64,000 nt of DNA from the NCBI GenBank assembly GCA_947460825.1, contig CANHHA010000008.1, positions 19,649-83,648 of the forward strand. Reading direction: 5' to 3'. The DNA is from Flavobacteriales bacterium. Its GTDB lineage: Bacteria > Bacteroidota > Bacteroidia > Flavobacteriales_D > Crocinitomicaceae. Numbering within the stretch: the stretch's first letter is position 1; each line of letters begins with the position of its first letter. The notes under the pieces are model-generated. The model made no database searches and was not told the DNA's origin. It worked only from the letters and a program-made list of their open reading frames with translations. Both the position numbers and the translations under genes were made by a program. Positions 60,515 through 64,000 of this stretch are shown piece after piece.

Positions 60515-61477
60515 ATGGCTTCACTTAATGAAATCCTTCTAGAATTATTGCAAACCAATGACTGTGTTGTTGTTCCTTCTTTTGGTGGGTTTATTGTGAA
60601 GCAGAAAAGTGCGCGCATTGATCTTGAAAACGGAATGGCTTTTCCCCCGTACAAAGAACTCGGCTTTAACATTCAATTGAGAGAACAAGATGGTTTGTTA
60701 GCTAATCGCTACGGGCTGCTAAATCATGCTGATTACGCAACAAGTATTCGCCAAATTGAATTTGAAGTAAGCCATTGGAATGAAACCATTGCCTTAGGAA
60801 AACCGCTTAAAATTTCTAGCATTGGCCAATTTTGGAAAGATCCCGAGGGGAACATACAATTCGAACAAGATCGTTCTTTTAATCTGCTCATGACCGCCTA
60901 CGGTCTAGAAGTAATTCGCTTTGTTCCAGCGCGCCTAGAACCCTTAGAGGAAATTCCCTCTGTTATTAAGATGCCTAGCAACGCTAAGGTTTGGAAATAT
61001 GCAGCTGCAGCAGCCATTGCAATACCCCTTGCCTTTTATTCCTATTGGATACCGGTAAAAACACCCGCACTCGAATCCGGCATGTTCTCATACCAGGATT
61101 TCAATCCGTTTAAAACTCAGAACAACCGCGCATACCAAGAAACACAGGTTGAGTTGCCTGGGCTTGAGGAAGTACCTGTTGAAACGACCTATACGGATGC
61201 TTATGAGAAACAGATAAGCCCAACGGTTACACCCCATGAACCGACAATATCTATCATCGAACCCCATGTGATGTACTGCATTGCGGGCTGTTTTTCAAGT
61301 GAAGAAAATGCCCATCGACTAGAACAAAAGCTGGTAAAATCAGGGTTTAATTGCTCTGTTCTTCACGAAGGGTCATTGTATAAAGTATCCCTTGGTCAAG
61401 GATTTTCAGAAGAAGCCATAGATTCAATCCTTAATAAAGCAAATTCATTAAATATTCAAACTTGGATTTTAAAATAA
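60515..61477 (+). CDS. CCDC81-type HU domain - transmembrane - SPOR domain protein
   Basis: 320 residues. N-terminal HU/CCDC81-like domain (about 1-120: LNEILLELLQTNDCVVVPSFGGFIV, MAFPPYKELGFN); one membrane helix near 165-187 (VWKYAAAAAIAIPLAFYSYWIPV); a linker; and a C-terminal SPOR domain (about 245-320: YCIAGCFSSEENAHRLEQKL, SGFNCSVLHEGSLYKVSLG). SPOR domains bind denuded septal peptidoglycan. The order implies a cytoplasmic, DNA- or protein-binding HU part linked through the inner membrane to the division-site cell wall. The architecture recurs in Bacteroidetes; its role is not settled. Confidence 0.87.
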   Translation: MASLNEILLELLQTNDCVVVPSFGGFIVKQKSARIDLENGMAFPPYKELGFNIQLREQDGLLANRYGLLNHADYATSIRQIEFEVSHWNETIALGKPLKISSIGQFWKDPEGNIQFEQDRSFNLLMTAYGLEVIRFVPARLEPLEEIPSVIKMPSNAKVWKYAAAAAIAIPLAFYSYWIPVKTPALESGMFSYQDFNPFKTQNNRAYQETQVELPGLEEVPVETTYTDAYEKQISPTVTPHEPTISIIEPHVMYCIAGCFSSEENAHRLEQKLVKSGFNCSVLHEGSLYKVSLGQGFSEEAIDSILNKANSLNIQTWILK

Positions 61478-61482
61478 CCCCT

Positions 61483-62679
61483 ATGAAAACATTCATATTT
61501 ACCCTTGTGCTTTTCTTAAGCTTCTTTGCGTTTTCACAAACAGTAACGAATATTGAGGGAAGTAATTACGCATTCACCAAAGTGCATCACCTTGATGCCA
61601 CACCCGTGCAAAGTCAAGGAAAAACAGGAACGTGTTGGAGTTTTTCCGGTCTTTCTTTTTTTGAATCTGAATTAATTCGAAAAGGGAACAAAAATCCAGA
61701 TGCCCTTTCTGAAATGTTTGTGGTGAGAAAATCATACGAGAATAAAGCGGATAAGTTTATTCGTATGGATGGAAAAATCAACTTCAGCGAGGGTGGTGCT
61801 TTTCATGACATACCATGGGTGATTAAGAATTATGGTATTGTTCCTTACGATGTGTATAACGGATTAAACGGAAATGAATCATATGACCACGCAGAATTTT
61901 TTGAAGTACTGAATGGTTCTGTTCAAGGTTTGCTGAAATATATGAGTGCTAGCGCTAGTGGAATTAGTTCAAGTTGGAAACCTGCAGTTAACGGTATTTT
62001 AGACGCTTATGTGGGAAAAGATATCAAAGAATTTGAATGGAAAGGAAAAAAGTATACCCCTCAAACGTATGCCACAAGCATCGGATTAACTATGGATGAC
62101 TATGTGTCTTTAACCTCATTCACGAATCATGCTCCTTATGCTACATGTCAATTAGCTATTCCGGATAACTATAATTGGGGAGATTCATACAATGTAGGGT
62201 TAGATGATTTGATGGCAACCGTTTCAAATGCATTAGCGAATGGATACACAGTGGCATGGGGTGCAGATGTTTCCGAGAAAGGATTTAGTTTCAAAAATGG
62301 TATTGCTTTGGTTCCTGAAGACTTAAGTACTATACAAGTTTCTGGAAAAGACAACAGAAACTATAACGATGCAGGAGCAGAAAGAAACTCTAACGCATTT
62401 CTTAGCCCAACCAAAGAAGTTTCTGTTACCGCAGCATTACGTCAAAAAGGGTATGACAATAAAACAACCACGGACGATCACGGGATGCACATTGTAGGAT
62501 TATACAAAGACCAAAATGGAACGAACTATTTATTGGTTAAGAACTCTTGGGGCACAAGTAATTATCCTAAAGGATATTTGTATGTTTCAGAACAATATTT
62601 CCGATTAAAAACCATCAACATTTACCTTAATAAGGGAGGGATTAGCTCAGATTTAAAGAAAAAATTATCGTTGAATTAA
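61483..62679 (+). CDS. Exported C1-family (papain/bleomycin hydrolase-like) cysteine peptidase
   Basis: 398 residues from ATG at 61483; a frame from 61462 would overlap the SPOR gene and precede the signal peptide MKTFIFTLVLFLSFFAFSQT. Catalytic Cys in QGKTGTCWSFSGLSFFESEL, His in DDHGMHIVGLYKD, and Asn in LLVKNSWGTSNYPKGY, so the PepC/bleomycin-hydrolase triad is complete. Unlike cytoplasmic aminopeptidase C it carries a signal peptide, so it probably works in the periplasm; no T9SS tail. Its stop overlaps the next start (TAATG). Confidence 0.92.
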   Translation: MKTFIFTLVLFLSFFAFSQTVTNIEGSNYAFTKVHHLDATPVQSQGKTGTCWSFSGLSFFESELIRKGNKNPDALSEMFVVRKSYENKADKFIRMDGKINFSEGGAFHDIPWVIKNYGIVPYDVYNGLNGNESYDHAEFFEVLNGSVQGLLKYMSASASGISSSWKPAVNGILDAYVGKDIKEFEWKGKKYTPQTYATSIGLTMDDYVSLTSFTNHAPYATCQLAIPDNYNWGDSYNVGLDDLMATVSNALANGYTVAWGADVSEKGFSFKNGIALVPEDLSTIQVSGKDNRNYNDAGAERNSNAFLSPTKEVSVTAALRQKGYDNKTTTDDHGMHIVGLYKDQNGTNYLLVKNSWGTSNYPKGYLYVSEQYFRLKTINIYLNKGGISSDLKKKLSLN

Positions 62680-62999
62680 TGGGAGCTCACGAACTTCTTC
62701 CTAAGACAAAAGCATTGTTTAACGAGATAGAAAGAAAATACTCTGGCTTTAGAGTTGGGACTCTTTCAAAGTGGGAGCGTTGGAACTATGAGAAAGCACT
62801 TCCAGCTGAAGTGGAAACATCAGCGAAAGAATTAGGGGCGCCATTTGACAAGATTCAAGTATTTAAGGACAAAGACAATCCAGATGCTTATGATATGTTT
62901 GTCTCTGAATTGCCAAGCCTGGAGACGCTTTCGCAAGAAGGTGTTTACAAAGACAGATTAGGAAGGACAGTACGCTTCACGGTAATAGTTAATTGCTAG
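62679..62999 (+). CDS. Small unknown protein coupled to the C1 peptidase
   Basis: 106 residues, no signal peptide, rich in Lys and Glu. Opening MGAHELLPKTKALFNEIERK, a mid-part with GTLSKWERWNYEKALPAEVE and a C-terminal beta pair (DRLGRTVRFTVIVNC). I recognise no family. The ATG lies in the stop of the peptidase gene, so it is translated with it; cytoplasmic by sequence, while the peptidase is exported. The last real gene before the degenerate region. Confidence 0.6.
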   Translation: MGAHELLPKTKALFNEIERKYSGFRVGTLSKWERWNYEKALPAEVETSAKELGAPFDKIQVFKDKDNPDAYDMFVSELPSLETLSQEGVYKDRLGRTVRFTVIVNC

Positions 63000-63174
63000 A
63001 AGGTTTCGCGCACGTAAAGACATATCTTGAAAAGCCTTAAGAGCTGAAAGCAACCAGCCTCACAGGATCTGGACCACCAAGGACAAGGACTACCACTTAA
63101 TTAATCGTATTGTCTGTCCTCTTTCGCAAAAATTCGACCACTTCGCGGTATTAAATTGTTAAATAGTTAAATAG
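63000..63174. other. Non-coding stretch between the last gene and the DUF1566-like fragment
   Basis: No convincing gene on either strand. Contains tandem TTAAATAGTTAAATAGTTA-type repeats at about 63158-63178 and a small hairpin with arms ACCAC and GCGGT (63137-63149), 26 bp past the stop of the fragment. The rest carries only short open frames with stops. Confidence 0.5.
63137..63149 (-). repeat. Short hairpin 3' of the DUF1566-like fragment
   Basis: On the minus strand ACCGC-GAA-GTGGT folds into a 5-bp stem with a 3-nt loop (one G-T pair). A hairpin just behind a variable region is a feature of some DGR target genes; alone it is weak evidence. Confidence 0.35.
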
Positions 63175-63510
63175 TTATAAAGGCCGAACTGCACGCACAC
63201 AGCTCGTAACGTCCTTATTGCCGATGAAGGCTACTCCATTGCAGAAGTTGAAGAACCACGCAACGCCGAAGTTGCCGTCGAACTACGTACTACTACAATA
63301 GTCGGCCTCCTTGAAGTTTCCTTGTGCTTTTCCATGCAATTGTTCGTACATTGCTTTTAGGTCCTCTTTATTTGGCAGCCGCCAACCACTACCTAATCCA
63401 TTACAGGCACTTATAGCTTCCTGCCAAGTCATTTGGTTATGAAAATTCTGGATTGCTACTTGCCGTTCGTCTCCTGATATCGGATTTGTAATTTTTAATA
63501 TATTTCTTTT
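63175..63510 (-). pseudogene. DUF1566-type C-terminal fragment with an internal stop, resembling a DGR variable region
   Basis: Minus-strand frame ending at TAA (63175-63177) reads MTWQEAISACNGLGSGWRLP, NKEDLKAMYEQLHGKAQGNF, then YCSST, an amber stop (63283-63285) and FDGNFGVAWFFNFCNGVAF, ending in CVRAVRPL. This is the DUF1566/FGE-like C-terminal fold, normally the last part of a larger surface protein. It has no upstream start, no N-terminal domain and an in-frame stop, so I call it a remnant. In the last 29 codons after the amber stop, 22 end in C or T, most being TTC, GAC, GGC, AAC, ATC or AGC, the expected outcome of adenine-directed mutation of AAC/AAT template codons. No reverse transcriptase or template repeat is in the window. 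Confidence 0.65.
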
Positions 63511-63654
63511 TTAAAGTTATCCCTACTCTGTCAAAAGGCTAAGCGGGTTTAGCTTGTCAAATCTATTTTTTATTGTTATTAGTGTTTACCAATGAACGCT
63601 AAACTTTAAAAAATAGACAAATCAAATATGCTATTCGAAAGAGGCGGGAGCGAA
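63511..63654. other. Non-coding AT-rich spacer with interleaved inverted repeats
   Basis: No gene seen. Two inverted-repeat pairs interleave: GTTTAGC (63547-63553) with GCTAAAC (63598-63604), and TCTATTTTTTA (63562-63572) with TAAAAAATAGA (63607-63617). Perfect arms of 7 and 11 bp in an A-B-A'-B' order. Confidence 0.5.
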
Positions 63655-63690
63655 CAAAAAACCCCGACGATTCTTGCGAATGTCGGGGTT
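63655..63690 (-). terminator. Intrinsic terminator of the rRNA operon
   Basis: On the minus strand a 9-bp perfect stem AACCCCGAC/GTCGGGGTT with a 13-nt loop is followed by a run of T. It stands right after the 5S rRNA 3' end. Confidence 0.88.
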
Positions 63691-63696
63691 ATAAAA

Positions 63697-63808
<112 letters not shown>

Positions 63809-63869
63809 AGCTAAAAATGGGTATTGAAATATCGGATGATCGAAGCAGTAAAAAAAATAATAAAGTTTG

Positions 63870-64000
63870 AGTTGTAAGTCTACGGGTTATTAGTACTACT
63901 CGGCTTTGACATTACTGTCTTTACACCTGTAGCCTATCAACGTGGTCGTCTACCACGGCCCTTAAAAGAAATCTCATCTTGAGGCGAGTTTCGTGCTTAG
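63870..64000 (-). rRNA. rrl: 23S ribosomal RNA, 3' end (partial)
   Basis: Minus strand; the last about 130 nt of 23S rRNA, continuing beyond the window. Recognised by CTAAGCACGAAACTCGCCTC, AAGATGAGATTTC and GCCGAGTAGTACTAATAACC. The 3' end is placed near 63870. About 60 bp separate it from 5S; no tRNA between. Confidence 0.95.

Overview
The window comes from a Bacteroidetes chromosome, most likely Flavobacteriales and plausibly Crocinitomicaceae/Fluviicola-like; that rank is inference. The evidence is several type IX secretion (T9SS) cargo proteins with C-terminal sorting domains, SprB-type adhesins with a PorP/SprF partner, GLPGLI/DUF4421/CCDC81-HU families, a methionine synthase split into two genes, TonB receptors with carboxypeptidase-like N-domains, and -7 boxes of the Bacteroidetes form TAnnTTTG. 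DNA is moderately AT-rich and coding-dense. Many neighbouring genes overlap by 1-25 bp.

Left part (1-12.7 kb): a minus-strand TCA operon sucA-sucB-maeB (maeB runs off the left edge), a DUF423 membrane protein, a plus-strand lipoprotein-mrp-nfu group for Fe-S assembly, then a minus-strand secreted S9 peptidase followed by an aldehyde dehydrogenase.

Surface part (12.7-31.1 kb): a 2464-residue secreted protein (14 Ig-like repeats, a seven-blade RCC1 propeller, T9SS sorting domain) on the minus strand. Divergent from it is a five-gene operon: a small exported protein, two giant SprB-repeat adhesins with 12 repeats each, a PorP/SprF outer-membrane protein and an OmpA-family protein.

Middle part (31.1-44.3 kb): a coupled minus-strand operon with a methyltransferase, an MbnP-like protein carrying a T9SS tail, an MbnH/MauG-like diheme protein, a SUFU-domain protein, an EamA transporter and a GLPGLI-like protein. 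After a DUF4421 protein come hutU, an RsmI-like methylase and a low-molecular-weight phosphatase, then a glycosyltransferase/flippase-like group, with ruvC and rnhA divergent from it.

Right part (44.3-63 kb): a 13-repeat PKD adhesin; split metH behind a clear SAM-I riboswitch; a CotH-kinase T9SS cargo with a DgkA-like kinase; dprA; two paralogous TonB receptors with kdsB; an HU-TM-SPOR fusion; a secreted C1 peptidase with a small unknown protein. The window ends in a 700-bp degenerate stretch with a DUF1566-like fragment whose codons look like the variable region of a diversity-generating retroelement (DGR), next to the 3' end of an rRNA operon (5S and part of 23S, minus strand). That fragment, the MbnP/MbnH pair and the riboswitch-controlled split metH are the points most worth a second look.
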